A DNA stretch of 57,276 nucleotides from an uncultured Alistipes sp. (GCA_900544195.1 UQUJ01000010.1:1-57276); one strand, 5' to 3'; shown: positions 27,131 through 36,406, counted from the first letter of the stretch. Made by a program: numbers and translations. The notes: generated by a model not told the origin, from the letters alone.

Positions 27131-27721
27131 ATGAAAAGAATTCTAATCTCTCTCGCGGCGGCGATTTTTGTTTGTGTTCCGGTGGTGTCGGCTCAGACAC
27201 CGGAGTCCCGTAATGAAATAACGCTTGGCTACGGCAGGGTCACCGTTGTGGATGTGGCTCATGTGGTCGGCGGGGTGTTCGCCACGGCTTTCACGGCCGG
27301 TTACGCCCGTTTTGACAACTTCCGGTCATACGGGTCTGTCAATCTTGAATATTACAGAGTCCTCAACAAGACTTTTTCCGTTGGGGCGGCAGTCTCTTGG
27401 TTCGGCGGCACGGCCGATGAACTGAACAAGGACAACGTGAAGGTCGGCAACGCTGACTATAGCGGATTCGCCGTGATGCCTGCGGCGAAGGCTTTCTGGT
27501 TCAGAAAACCGCATGTCGCCATATACTCAAAGCTTGCGGCCGGAGTCACGCTGCTGGACGATTACGACGAGGCGGCGGACTCGCATTCGTTCGACCCGTA
27601 TTGGGCCGCGCAGATCACCCTTGCCGGAGTGCAGTTCGGAGGAGAGCGATTCCGTGGTTTTGTGGAGGCCGGGGCTGGAATGCAAGGTCTTGTGCTGGCC
27701 GGGTTGAGCGTTTCCTTCTAA
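27131..27721 (+). CDS. Predicted outer-membrane beta-barrel-like protein
   Basis: The 196-residue product has a signal peptide (MKRILISLAAAIFVCVPVVSAQ) and alternating hydrophobic/polar strands with Gly and aromatic residues (FTAGYARFDNFRSYGSVNLE, KTFSVGAAVSWFGG), ending in a short aromatic strand (GLSVSF). This suits a small outer-membrane barrel, but I recognise no named family. The ATG at 27131 is chosen because it starts the signal peptide; the longer open frame would begin inside the tRNA. The tRNA lies 53 bp upstream and could be co-transcribed. Confidence 0.65.
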   Translation: MKRILISLAAAIFVCVPVVSAQTPESRNEITLGYGRVTVVDVAHVVGGVFATAFTAGYARFDNFRSYGSVNLEYYRVLNKTFSVGAAVSWFGGTADELNKDNVKVGNADYSGFAVMPAAKAFWFRKPHVAIYSKLAAGVTLLDDYDEAADSHSFDPYWAAQITLAGVQFGGERFRGFVEAGAGMQGLVLAGLSVSF

Positions 27722-27744
27722 AAGGAATATGACAGCAAAAGAAA

Positions 27745-27773
27745 GAGAGGCCTGCCTTTTTGGGAGGCCTCTC
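27745..27773. terminator. Hairpin terminator after the barrel-like gene
   Basis: GAGAGGCCT (27745-27753) pairs with AGGCCTCTC (27765-27773) around a T-rich loop. It is 24 bp past the stop. The downstream T run is poor, so termination strength is uncertain. Confidence 0.5.
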
Positions 27774-27802
27774 TCATTAGTTGATTAAAACCAGATCTAA
27801 TT

Positions 27803-27880
27803 AGTAGCTGTTTTGAATTGTTTGTTTGAAGATTATATTTTACCTCAAAGAATATTTTAAACAATTTAAAAACAGCTACT
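27803..27880. repeat. Short MITE-like inverted-repeat element (78 bp)
   Basis: Ends AGTAGCTGTTTTGAATTGTT (27803) and, inverted, AGTAGCTGTTTTTAAATTGT (27880) frame a 78-bp AT-rich hairpin. Termini and part of the interior (CTTTGAGGT then AATCTTC on the minus strand) match the 237-bp element at 47229-47465. It overlaps the stop codon of the S9 peptidase gene. Confidence 0.8.
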
Positions 27881-30137
27881 TACACCAGCGGTCAAGCCAG
27901 TCGAAGAAGCTGCGGTGCCAGAAGAGGGCGTTCTGAGGCTGGAGAATCCAGTGGTTCTCCTCCGGGAACACTATCAGCTTGGACGGAACTCCCATCATCT
28001 GGGCGGTGTTGAACGCGGCCATGCCTTGATCATAAGGGATGCGGTAGTCCATCATGCCGTGGATGCAGAGGATCGGAGTGTGCCACTTGGCCACGTTCAC
28101 GTCAGGAGAGTTGGCGTAATGGCGCCTGGCCTTGGCGGCGTCGCTCCACGGCGAGCCGGCCTGCTGGATGCCGCCGAATGTCTTGCCGTCGCCGCGCGGA
28201 CCCTTCTCGCCGGCGGTGTAGGAATATTCAGAAAGTCCGCCGTTGTCGAAGTTCGCGAACCAAAGTTCCTCTGTCTCGTAGTACATGTACTTCTCGTCGA
28301 AGATTCCGGCGTGAGCGATGAAGCAGTCATAGACATTGCCGTGGATTCCGGACATGTAATAGACGCTGAATCCGCCGTAGGAGGCTCCACAGCCGGCAAG
28401 TTTGCCGACATAAGGTTCAGCCTTGAGCTCCTTGGCCGCGCTGAGGTAGTCCTGCATATTCTGACCGATGTAGTCGCCGCTGATCTGCTCGCACCATTCC
28501 TGACCGAACGCGGTCGTGCCTCGGCGGTTGGGAAGAATCACGATGTAGCCTTGGTTGGCCATGAGACGGTAGTTCCAGCGGTAGCTCCAGCCCTGGCTCA
28601 AAGTACCTTGAGGTCCGCCAAGGAATATCTCGATGGCAGGATACACCTTTGTAGAATCGAACTTAGGAGGATAGAGTACCCAGGTGAGCATCTTCTTCCC
28701 GTCAGTGGTCTTGATCCAGCGCTCACGCGTCTCGTAGGCTGTCAATTGGCCGATGATGCCTCCGTTCTCATCGGTGATCCTGCTGAACGATCCGTCAGTC
28801 TCGTTCACGGCCACGAGTTCGGTAGGGAACTCCATCGAACAGTAACTTGCGAGCAGGGTGCTGTCAACGATGGCGAACGGAGAGTTGAAATCGTACCATG
28901 CGTCGTCCGGAGTGATTCTCTTGATTTCGGAGTCGGCCACCTTCACGTTGCAGATTGCTTGAAGTCCCTCGATCAGGGAATTGAAATAGATGCTCTTGGA
29001 GTCCGCCGCCCAGACAGGGCCGCCTGCGTTGTACTTGAAATCAGCGGTGAGGTTACGGATTCCATTTATGTGGGGGATGGCGGATTGTCCATCGGAGGAA
29101 GCCTCCGCGTCAGCCAGCTCGGCGACCATAAGGCGAACCTTGTCGGCCTCGTATCCGTTGCGCTCCATGCTCAGCCAGGCGATCTGCTTCCCGTCAGGGC
29201 TCCAGACCGGATCAGTGTCATAGCCGCCGGCCATCGGAATCTGGACGGTCTCGCCTGTCAGGATGCTGTAGATGTAGATCTCCGTGTCTGTTGAGAAGGC
29301 ATATTCACGACCCGTCTCAACCTTTTTGCAGGAATAAGCCACATAGTGTCCGTCAGGACTCCAGCAAAGCTGCTCGATGCCGCTCATAGGCTCCAGTGGC
29401 AGTTCGTACCTGCCCGCTCCCTCCGCGAGTATATTCATTGAATTGTCTTCTGTGACCTTGGCGCCGAGCGGTGCCACGTATGTCTGCGGCCTTTCGGTCG
29501 TCCAATGGTCCCAGTGGCGGTACATAAGGTCTTCCGTGACGTAGGCCTGCGCCTTGTCCAGTTTCTCGTCGAAATCCTTAGGCGTCTTCACCGCTCCCGG
29601 AATGGTGCTGGTGTAGAGAACCTGTGTCTGGTCCGGACTGAGGGAGAACTCTCCGATTCCGGCTTTCACATCGCTAAGCTGCTTCTTTGCTGAGAGTGAG
29701 GCCTTTCCGTCAACGATAGAGATGGCGGCATTGTAAAGCTGCCCTCCCTGTAGGTAGTAGATGGATTTCCCGTCATTGCTCCAGCGGGCGTTGCTTACGC
29801 TCTTGCCTTCGGCGGTCAGTTGAACCTTGTCCCCGAACGCGAACCCTCCGTTCTCGTTTTTGGTCACCTCGGTCAGGAACAGATTCCTGCATGAACGGTT
29901 CTCCTCGATCGAGGTGTAGCTGACCCCGTAAAGGATCCACCGTCCGTCAGGGGACAGCTGAGGATCCGACAGGCGTCCCAGAGACAGAAGCACTTCCGGA
30001 GTCATCCTTCCGTCATCGACCTTGATGTCGGAAGGGCCGATGTACCTGCTGTCCGTCTGCGTCTCGTTTTTCTGTGCGCAACTCATCATTGTAATCAGTG
30101 CCGCCGCCACGAGGGCGGCCTTTCCATTGTTGATCAT
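27876..30137 (-). CDS. S9 family peptidase lipoprotein (prolyl oligopeptidase / DPP type)
   Basis: The 753-residue protein has a lipoprotein signal (LVAAALITMMSCAQ), then PD40/beta-propeller repeats (SPDGRWILYGV, SPDGHYVAYSC, SPDGKQIAWLS) over about residues 55-450. The C-terminal alpha/beta hydrolase domain carries GCGASYGGFS (nucleophile Ser at about 585), a catalytic Asp region HGMMDYRIPYDQG and His in EENHWI. Such periplasmic or surface enzymes trim dipeptides or oligopeptides for uptake. The WYL regulator gene ends 6 bp upstream, so the two share a transcript. The last codon and stop lie in a MITE terminus. Confidence 0.93.
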   Translation of the reverse strand: MINNGKAALVAAALITMMSCAQKNETQTDSRYIGPSDIKVDDGRMTPEVLLSLGRLSDPQLSPDGRWILYGVSYTSIEENRSCRNLFLTEVTKNENGGFAFGDKVQLTAEGKSVSNARWSNDGKSIYYLQGGQLYNAAISIVDGKASLSAKKQLSDVKAGIGEFSLSPDQTQVLYTSTIPGAVKTPKDFDEKLDKAQAYVTEDLMYRHWDHWTTERPQTYVAPLGAKVTEDNSMNILAEGAGRYELPLEPMSGIEQLCWSPDGHYVAYSCKKVETGREYAFSTDTEIYIYSILTGETVQIPMAGGYDTDPVWSPDGKQIAWLSMERNGYEADKVRLMVAELADAEASSDGQSAIPHINGIRNLTADFKYNAGGPVWAADSKSIYFNSLIEGLQAICNVKVADSEIKRITPDDAWYDFNSPFAIVDSTLLASYCSMEFPTELVAVNETDGSFSRITDENGGIIGQLTAYETRERWIKTTDGKKMLTWVLYPPKFDSTKVYPAIEIFLGGPQGTLSQGWSYRWNYRLMANQGYIVILPNRRGTTAFGQEWCEQISGDYIGQNMQDYLSAAKELKAEPYVGKLAGCGASYGGFSVYYMSGIHGNVYDCFIAHAGIFDEKYMYYETEELWFANFDNGGLSEYSYTAGEKGPRGDGKTFGGIQQAGSPWSDAAKARRHYANSPDVNVAKWHTPILCIHGMMDYRIPYDQGMAAFNTAQMMGVPSKLIVFPEENHWILQPQNALFWHRSFFDWLDRWCK

Positions 30138-30143
30138 AAATAT

Positions 30144-31082
30144 TTATATGTATTGTTTGTACGCTTTTTCAAGTTCCTCCTTTACGGATAGCCTGACTTC
30201 TTCCGGTTCAATCACTTCAAGTCTTCCGGCGTGGCGGCAGAACTCCATCGTCAGATTCCTGTTCGGAATGACACGTATCCTGAATATTCTTCCGTCTCCT
30301 TTGGCCGCGTTTTCCTCCACTTGTGAGCGATGTATCGGCAGGTCGCGAAGGTACCGGGCCTCCTCATCCGTAACCTTGAAGCGGATAGTGACCGGCTTTT
30401 GGCCAGCCTTAGGAAAATATATTCCATAACTCTGACTGAATATTCCGTCCACATCGAAGTCCTTCGGCATCCTGAATGACACATCCGTGACTTGAAGCGA
30501 GGTGATCCGGTCTAGGCCATAGACCCTCCATGCGTTGATGTCATCATTCCGTCTGTCAGCCCCGGCTCTTTCGTGACAGAACGCCACCAGATACCACCTC
30601 TTTTCGTGTTCCTTTACGGCAAACGGCTGCACGTGAAGAGTTTCCGAGGAGTCGGAGGTGTATTTCCCATAGGCGATCTCCAGCTCTTTCCCGTCCTCCA
30701 TCGCCTGCATTATCGCCGTGAGGTACTTCTGCCCTGAGGGAATCTCCTCCACGCTCACCCTGCCCGAGAGACGTTCCTTGCCCAGAGAAAGCAGACTGTT
30801 GACCGTGAATGTGTTGACAAGCCATCCTATGCTCTCGTTGTTGTCCAGAACATCACCGCTGTAAGGAATGAAGTAGCGGTTGGTGCTTCTGTCGCAGTCG
30901 ATGTCAATACCGAAAAGGTCAGCCACCGCAAGCCTGTGGTTGTTGAAAGTTCTTCTTGAATATGCCTGCCCGAACCTTCTGGAATACTTTTCATTAAGTT
31001 CCTTGAAGGTCATACCGCCACCACCTGCGGCGATGAGGCTTTGAACGAGCCAGATATATTTCCCGATCAATTCTGAAACCAT
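30144..31082 (-). CDS. WYL-domain transcriptional regulator
   Basis: The 312-residue protein has an N-terminal winged-HTH-like region (KELNEKYSRRFGQAYSRRTFNNHR, about residues 27-50), the WYL domain around about 135-225 (ELEIAYGKYTS, HVQPFAVKEHEKRWYLVAFC) and a WYL C-terminal extension. WYL domains bind ligands, including nucleic acids, and control transcription. Being upstream of, and 6 bp from, the S9 peptidase gene suggests it controls its own operon. The -7 box at 31108-31115 supports the start. Confidence 0.85.
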   Translation of the reverse strand: MVSELIGKYIWLVQSLIAAGGGGMTFKELNEKYSRRFGQAYSRRTFNNHRLAVADLFGIDIDCDRSTNRYFIPYSGDVLDNNESIGWLVNTFTVNSLLSLGKERLSGRVSVEEIPSGQKYLTAIMQAMEDGKELEIAYGKYTSDSSETLHVQPFAVKEHEKRWYLVAFCHERAGADRRNDDINAWRVYGLDRITSLQVTDVSFRMPKDFDVDGIFSQSYGIYFPKAGQKPVTIRFKVTDEEARYLRDLPIHRSQVEENAAKGDGRIFRIRVIPNRNLTMEFCRHAGRLEVIEPEEVRLSVKEELEKAYKQYI

Positions 31083-31107
31083 TGCGTTGTGCTTCTTTTC
31101 GGCACAT

Positions 31108-31115
31108 CAAATATA
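31108..31115 (-). promoter_or_regulatory. Promoter -7 element of the WYL regulator-S9 peptidase operon
   Basis: TATATTTG on the minus strand fits TAnnTTTG and lies about 25 bp before the start codon. No convincing -33 element is seen. Confidence 0.45.
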
Positions 31116-31303
31116 GCAAACAAAAAGTAATTTAACCCTGATTTGGCTTGTTGTTTTGAAATTTTTCACATCTTTGCACTTGAAAATCGCTCTTGTTCCA
31201 AGCAAGGGATTTGATTTTGGGGATTTGGTAAACGGTAGGAGATAAATAGTCTCATCCCAGGTAACTTATTTTTTGAAGGTTACTAAGCAGATTTGCGGTT
31301 GAA

Positions 31304-31759
31304 ATGATGAAAGTTGGAATGAATATGTTTGTAAAGACGTTGGCGCTGCCATTACTGGTGGCTCCGATCTTTGTCTCGTGCATGGTTGATGGTCCTGAAG
31401 ACAAGTTCGATATCTCATCTGACGGGCAGCCGATAGCCAACTATCAGATCATGGGCAAGGTCTCCGATGAGGATGGAAAGCCAATCAACGGGATCCGGGT
31501 CATAGCCGATTACAGTACCGATGTCATCTATCGCGCCGACACCCTCTATACTGATCAGGAAGGTGAATATTCCAAATTCATGTCGATCCCCCGCGTGGAT
31601 AAATTCTACATGTCATTCACCGACATCGACGGTCAGGCGAACGGCGGTGAGTTCGGGCCGGAATCCGAATATGTCACTCCGGTTCGCACCGAGATCTCAA
31701 GCGGCCATTTCGGCGGCTCCTATGTCATCTCGTTCAACGCCACGCTCAAAAAGAAATGA
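31304..31759 (+). CDS. Small lipoprotein with carboxypeptidase-regulatory-like fold
   Basis: The 151-residue product has a lipoprotein signal (Cys at about residue 27 in APIFVSC) followed by one beta-sandwich domain (QIMGKVSDEDGKPINGIRVI ... YTDQEGEYSKF ... FYMSFTDIDGQ) that resembles the carboxypeptidase-regulatory/CnaB-like repeats of SusC N-termini. Similar small lipoproteins sit next to radical-SAM genes in some Bacteroidales; none is found here. The 220-bp upstream gap holds a weak promoter-like CATCTTTG box near 31170 and a long leader. Function unknown. Confidence 0.65.
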   Translation: MMKVGMNMFVKTLALPLLVAPIFVSCMVDGPEDKFDISSDGQPIANYQIMGKVSDEDGKPINGIRVIADYSTDVIYRADTLYTDQEGEYSKFMSIPRVDKFYMSFTDIDGQANGGEFGPESEYVTPVRTEISSGHFGGSYVISFNATLKKK

Positions 31760-31780
31760 TGTGAAGGATGGTGGATTAAG

Positions 31781-31811
31781 TTGTTTTTTATCCACCCTCT
31801 TCTTATCTTCG
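31781..31811 (+). promoter_or_regulatory. recG promoter
   Basis: TTG (31781-31783) and TATCTTCG (31804-31811, one mismatch to TAnnTTTG) are 20 bp apart. The start of transcription would coincide with the base before the recG ATG, so the mRNA is predicted to be leaderless. Confidence 0.45.
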
Positions 31812-31815
31812 CACC

Positions 31816-33918
31816 ATGATCAGGAACAAGTTGGACACAGAGGTGCAGTTTCTTCCGGGAGTGGGGCCGAAAAGGGCCTCGCTCTTGAAATCGGAACTGG
31901 GAGTGTCCACTGTCGGGGACCTTTTGCGTACGTTCCCGTTCCGCTATATTGACCGCAGTTCAATCCAGCCGATCTCCGGGATTCAGTCCGCAAGCGCGTA
32001 CGTCCAGATTCTGGCTCAGGTCATGTCCTCGCAGGTCAACGGCAAGAAACTAAGTGTCATGGTGAAGGATCGGAGCGGGGTGATGGAACTTGTCTTCTTC
32101 CGTGGGATAAAGTACACTTACGATCGTCTGAAACCAGGATCTGTATTTTTGTTTTTCGGCAAGCCGAACCAGTTCAACGGCCGCTTCAACATGGTGCATC
32201 CTGAGGTTGACAATCCTCCGTCGGGAGGTGCGTCCGGTTTCTCCGGAGTCTTGACAGGAGTTTACAATTCGACCGACAGGTTGCGTAACGGGGGGGTGAC
32301 CGGCAAGGTGATGAACAGGCTGATAGCCGAGGCGATTGACCTTGCGATCGGAGATGTAGAGGAAACGTTGCCTGAATATATTCTCAGGGAAAAAGGGCTT
32401 GTCCCTCTGAAATATGCCATCCGGAATGTGCATTTCCCGTCCGATCAGAACGCCTTGGAGAAGGCGCGCTACCGTCTCAAATGGGAGGAACTTTTCCTGT
32501 TGCAGCTGTCTTTGTTAAAGCAGAAATATGTCCGCAGCCGTTCCGCCGTCGGGATCCCTATGCCTAAGGTCGGTGTGGCTTTCAATGCTTGTTATAATGC
32601 TTTGCCTTATGAACTTACCGGTGCGCAGAAACGTGTGATAAAAGAGATTCGTTCGGACATGATGAGCGGACATCAGATGAATCGTCTGCTGCAGGGGGAT
32701 GTCGGCTCCGGCAAGACCATGGTGGCGGTGCTTTCCGCTCTGATTGCGGTCGGAAACGGGTTCCAGGCATGCATCATGGCTCCTACCGAGGTACTGGCGC
32801 AGCAACATTTCGCCAACATTTCCAAGTACTTGGCTCCGACCGGTGTCCATTGCGAGTTGTTGATCGGTTCGACCGGAAAGGCGGCGCGCAGACCGATTCT
32901 GGAAGGTTTGGCCGATGGCTCGGTGGGCATAATCATAGGTACCCACGCTTTGATTGAGGACACGGTCATATTCAGAAACCTCGGGTTGGCCATTATTGAC
33001 GAGCAACATCGTTTCGGGGTGGATCAAAGGGCAAGATTGTGGGCGAAGGGCGCCGGTGGAGTTCCTCCCCATGTTCTCGTCATGACAGCCACGCCTATTC
33101 CAAGAACTTTGGCCATGACGTTCTACGGCGATCTGGATGTGTCAGTGATCGACGAGATGCCTCCGGGAAGGAAACCGATCCAGACCATGTTGATAGGGGA
33201 GGGCAAGCGTCCTCAACTGTACAATTTTATGAAGAAGGAGATCGCGGCGGGGCGGCAGGTGTTCGTTGTCTATCCTTTGATATTCGAAAGCGAGAAGGTT
33301 GATTACCAGAATCTTGAAGCCGGCTATGAGGACATTGTCTCAAGGTTCCCGTTTCCGCCTTACAAGGTCGCGATCGTGCACGGCCGGCAGACCATCGAGG
33401 AGAAGCGGTTCAACATGGACGCTTTCGCGGCGGGGAGAGCGAATATCCTTGTGTCCACAACCGTGATCGAGGTCGGTGTCGATGTCCCTAACGCCTCCGT
33501 GATGGTGATCGAGAGCGCCGAGCGGTTCGGGCTCGCGCAGCTGCACCAGCTTCGCGGACGTGTCGGCCGAGGATGCGAGAAATCCTATTGTGTGCTGATG
33601 CATGGCAACAAGGTGAGCAAGGAGTCCCGCAAGAGGCTTGAACTCATGTGCGCCACGGAAAACGGCTTTGATCTGGCGGAGGAGGACATGAAGATGCGTG
33701 GTCCGGGAGACCTTGAGGGGACTCAGCAGAGCGGGCTTCCGATTGAGCTGAGTATCGCATCTTTGGCTCATGACGGGGCTTTGCTGGCGGATGCGAGAAG
33801 TTATGCCGAGCATGTGCTGGTGCATGACCAGACTTTGGAACTTCCTGTAAACGAGCCTCTTGCCCGTGAACTACGTAAGGATAAATATAACATCAAGGAT
33901 TACAGCAAGATCTCGTAA
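31816..33918 (+). CDS. recG: ATP-dependent DNA helicase RecG
   Basis: The 700-residue protein has the N-terminal wedge/OB domain (ISGIQSASAYVQILAQVMSS...), helicase motif I GDVGSGKTMVA (about residues 295-305), the DEQH box in IIDEQHRFGVDQR, motif III TATPIPRTL, and motif VI QLRGRVGRG. RecG remodels stalled forks and Holliday junctions. The start at 31816 matches the conserved N-terminus and the promoter position. Monocistronic. Confidence 0.96.
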   Translation: MIRNKLDTEVQFLPGVGPKRASLLKSELGVSTVGDLLRTFPFRYIDRSSIQPISGIQSASAYVQILAQVMSSQVNGKKLSVMVKDRSGVMELVFFRGIKYTYDRLKPGSVFLFFGKPNQFNGRFNMVHPEVDNPPSGGASGFSGVLTGVYNSTDRLRNGGVTGKVMNRLIAEAIDLAIGDVEETLPEYILREKGLVPLKYAIRNVHFPSDQNALEKARYRLKWEELFLLQLSLLKQKYVRSRSAVGIPMPKVGVAFNACYNALPYELTGAQKRVIKEIRSDMMSGHQMNRLLQGDVGSGKTMVAVLSALIAVGNGFQACIMAPTEVLAQQHFANISKYLAPTGVHCELLIGSTGKAARRPILEGLADGSVGIIIGTHALIEDTVIFRNLGLAIIDEQHRFGVDQRARLWAKGAGGVPPHVLVMTATPIPRTLAMTFYGDLDVSVIDEMPPGRKPIQTMLIGEGKRPQLYNFMKKEIAAGRQVFVVYPLIFESEKVDYQNLEAGYEDIVSRFPFPPYKVAIVHGRQTIEEKRFNMDAFAAGRANILVSTTVIEVGVDVPNASVMVIESAERFGLAQLHQLRGRVGRGCEKSYCVLMHGNKVSKESRKRLELMCATENGFDLAEEDMKMRGPGDLEGTQQSGLPIELSIASLAHDGALLADARSYAEHVLVHDQTLELPVNEPLARELRKDKYNIKDYSKIS

Positions 33919-33950
33919 TCGATTTTAAGTGATCATTTAATACAGTGCGC

Positions 33951-34505
33951 TTACGGCAGATCTTCCGGCCGGCAATCTTTCAGTTTAGGGTGGTGCCTGT
34001 CTTTTTCCGAGAGTATGATCCTGTCTTTGGGAACTTTCCAGTCGATTCCAAGGTCCGGATCATCCCATGCGATGGCGCCTTCTGACCCGGGACAATAGAA
34101 ATTGTCGCATTTGTACTGGAATATCACCTCGTCGCTGAGCACGCTGAATCCATGGGCGAAGCCCTTCGGAATATAGAACTGCCTGTGGTCGGCTTCTGAA
34201 ATTTCCACCGCCACATGCTTCCCGAAAGTCTTTGATCCGGGTCTGATGTCAACCGCCACATCCAGGACTCTTCCTTTCACAACCCTCACCAGTTTGCCTT
34301 GTGCGTTATTTCCTTTTTGGAAATGCAGTCCCCGGACCACGCCGTAGCAGGATTTGCTTTCATTGTCCTGCACGAAATTGACCGGTCCTACCTTCTCCTC
34401 GAATTCCCTTTGGTTGAAGGACTCAAAGAAATAACCTCTGCTGTCCTGGAATATTCTCGGCTCTATGATGAGGACACCGTCGATTCCTGTTGTGATGATG
34501 TTCAT
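33951..34505 (-). CDS. rfbC: dTDP-4-dehydrorhamnose 3,5-epimerase
   Basis: The 184-residue cupin-fold enzyme (third step of dTDP-L-rhamnose synthesis) has FQDSRGYFFESFN, the catalytic His in VVRGLHFQ (about residue 62), and YIPKGFAHGFSVLSD (about 134-148). It is the last gene of the leftward rfbD-rfbA-rfbC operon, 42 bp after rfbA. The rfbB partner is 10 kb away, at 44963. Confidence 0.96.
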   Translation of the reverse strand: MNIITTGIDGVLIIEPRIFQDSRGYFFESFNQREFEEKVGPVNFVQDNESKSCYGVVRGLHFQKGNNAQGKLVRVVKGRVLDVAVDIRPGSKTFGKHVAVEISEADHRQFYIPKGFAHGFSVLSDEVIFQYKCDNFYCPGSEGAIAWDDPDLGIDWKVPKDRIILSEKDRHHPKLKDCRPEDLP

Positions 34506-34547
34506 GCTGTATGTCCCGTTGTTATATTCATTGTCATCCGGTTGTCT

Positions 34548-35429
34548 TTATTCCTCCGCGATTTTTATCAGGTACTGCCCGTACTGGTTCCTGAGCATCG
34601 GTTTCGCAAGTTCGCGGAGTTTCTCGGCTGTGATCCATCCTCTTCTGAATGCGATTTCCTCCAGACAGGCTACCTTGAGACCCTGGCGTTTCTCGATGAC
34701 CTCGATGTATGTCGAGGCCTCGGCGAGAGATTCGTGGGTGCCGGTGTCCAGCCATGCGAATCCTCGTCCGAGTTTCTGGACCTTTAGTTTGCCTTCCGAC
34801 AGAAACTTCTGGTTCACGGTCGTTATCTCCAATTCTCCTCTGGCCGACGGCTTGATTCTCCCGGCGATTTCCACAACCTCGTTCGGATAGAAATACAGCC
34901 CGGTCACGGCGTAGTCACTCTTCGGCTCGGACGGCTTCTCTTCGATGCTGAGACAGTTCCCGTCTTTGTCGAATTCGGCCACTCCATAACGCTGAGGGTC
35001 ACTGACTTGATAACCAAACACAGTCGCCTTGCCTTCCTCCTCGGCCGTACGGACAGCCTCTCTCAACTGATCGCCGAAGCCTGTGCCTTGGAATATGTTG
35101 TCGCCCAGCACCAGACATGCGCCGTCTGAACCGATGAAGTCCTTCCCGATTATGAACGCTTGCGCAAGACCGTCCGGGGATGGTTGTACGGCATATTCAA
35201 AGTTCACTCCGAAATCACTTCCGTCTCCGAGAAGCCTTTGGAAACCAGGCAAGTCGGAAGGTGTCGAGATGATGAGTATGTCCCTTATGCCCGACATCAT
35301 CAGGACGGAAATCGGATAGTATACCATGGGTTTGTCATAGACAGGAAGCATCTGCTTGCTGACACCCTTGGTGATGGGATAGAGACGTGTGCCGCTTCCT
35401 CCGGCGAGTACGATTCCTTTCATATTCAT
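34548..35429 (-). CDS. rfbA: Glucose-1-phosphate thymidylyltransferase
   Basis: The 293-residue nucleotidyltransferase opens with IVLAGGSGTRLYPIT (about residues 4-19), has LVLGDNIF and the EEKPSEPKSDYAVTGLYFY region, and makes dTDP-glucose. The start chosen is the ATG that overlaps the rfbD stop (ATGA at 35429-35426), which implies translational coupling. A second ATG two codons later is possible. The frame stays open far upstream, antisense-like over rfbD, and that part is rejected. Confidence 0.96.
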   Translation of the reverse strand: MNMKGIVLAGGSGTRLYPITKGVSKQMLPVYDKPMVYYPISVLMMSGIRDILIISTPSDLPGFQRLLGDGSDFGVNFEYAVQPSPDGLAQAFIIGKDFIGSDGACLVLGDNIFQGTGFGDQLREAVRTAEEEGKATVFGYQVSDPQRYGVAEFDKDGNCLSIEEKPSEPKSDYAVTGLYFYPNEVVEIAGRIKPSARGELEITTVNQKFLSEGKLKVQKLGRGFAWLDTGTHESLAEASTYIEVIEKRQGLKVACLEEIAFRRGWITAEKLRELAKPMLRNQYGQYLIKIAEE

Positions 35430-36334
35430 TGATCTTTCATGCCGTTGATGGTGTGACCGTTGGTCATCCTTTTTATGCAAGAGGCCAAGGAGTCTCTCCA
35501 ATAAGGAATGCCCACGCCGAAAGTCGCCTTGACCTTTGTCTTGTCCAGAACGGAGAAACGCGGCCGCTTGGCTTTGGATGGATATTCCTCCGTATGGCAA
35601 GGTTGGATGTCGCAAACATTTCCGCCCAGTTCGCAGATCGCCTTCGCGAAGTCGTACCACGAGATAGCGCCCTCATTGGAATAATGGTATATTCCTGTCT
35701 TGCCGAGTTGGCCATTTTCGATGATTCCGGCTATCAATGCGGCAAGGTCATGGGCGTAGGTCGGCGTCCCCACTTGGTCGAACACGACTTTCAGCGAGTC
35801 GCGCTCCTCCGTCAGACGGAGCATGGTCTTGACGAAATTCCTTCCGTACGGTGAATATAGCCATGCGGTTCTGAGGATGATGCTCCTGCACCCCGATTTC
35901 TCGATTTCTTTCTCGCCGGCCAGTTTTGTGGATCCATAGACCCCGAGCGGATCCGTCGGCCAATCCTCGGTACAGGGTGTCGGCATTTCCCCGCTGAATA
36001 CATAGTCTGTCGAGATGTGGAGCAGCGTCGCATCCCTTTCCGACGCGACTTTGGCCAGATTTCCTGCCGCCGCGCAGTTCAGCGACATCGCCATTGACAG
36101 TTCGTCTTCCGCCTTGTCAACGTTCGTGTAGGCCGCGCAGTTGACGATCACGTCGATTCTTTCCGATTCACAGATAATCCTCACCGCGTCGATGTCGGTG
36201 ATGTCAAGATTCAGCGTCTCGACTCCCGGCAGCGAGATGACATCTGAGAATATGTACCTGTCGCGGCTTCCTGCCGTCACATTCCGGAGCTCCGTCCCCA
36301 GTTGACCGTTAGCTCCCGTCACAAGAATATTCAT
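35426..36334 (-). CDS. rfbD: dTDP-4-dehydrorhamnose reductase
   Basis: The 302-residue short-chain reductase begins MNILVTGANGQLGTEL (Rossmann GxxGxxG), carries NCAAYTNVDKAE, STDYVFSG and the YGSTKLAGE catalytic Tyr-Lys, and completes dTDP-L-rhamnose. It is first of the rfbD-A-C operon and has a near-ideal promoter 45 bp upstream. Confidence 0.96.
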   Translation of the reverse strand: MNILVTGANGQLGTELRNVTAGSRDRYIFSDVISLPGVETLNLDITDIDAVRIICESERIDVIVNCAAYTNVDKAEDELSMAMSLNCAAAGNLAKVASERDATLLHISTDYVFSGEMPTPCTEDWPTDPLGVYGSTKLAGEKEIEKSGCRSIILRTAWLYSPYGRNFVKTMLRLTEERDSLKVVFDQVGTPTYAHDLAALIAGIIENGQLGKTGIYHYSNEGAISWYDFAKAICELGGNVCDIQPCHTEEYPSKAKRPRFSVLDKTKVKATFGVGIPYWRDSLASCIKRMTNGHTINGMKDQ

Positions 36335-36374
36335 GATAATTCGGCTATGTCCGCCATGTGGGCATCGCCACTCA

Positions 36375-36406
36375 CAAATTTAATCAGAAATCTTTCGTTA
36401 ACAAAA
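36375..36406 (-). promoter_or_regulatory. Promoter of the rfbD-rfbA-rfbC operon
   Basis: On the minus strand, -33 TTTTG (36406-36402) and -7 TAAATTTG (36382-36375) are separated by exactly 19 bp. This is one of the best matches to the Bacteroidota consensus in the window. Confidence 0.75.

Noticed and set aside
27915..29294. Long plus-strand open frame of about 460 codons opposite the S9 peptidase
   Set aside because: It is antisense to a gene with intact catalytic motifs, has shadow composition and no promoter.
35430..35660. Upstream extension of rfbA
   Set aside because: It overlaps rfbD in another frame and precedes the canonical IVLAGGSGTR start; the ATGA overlap gives a better start.
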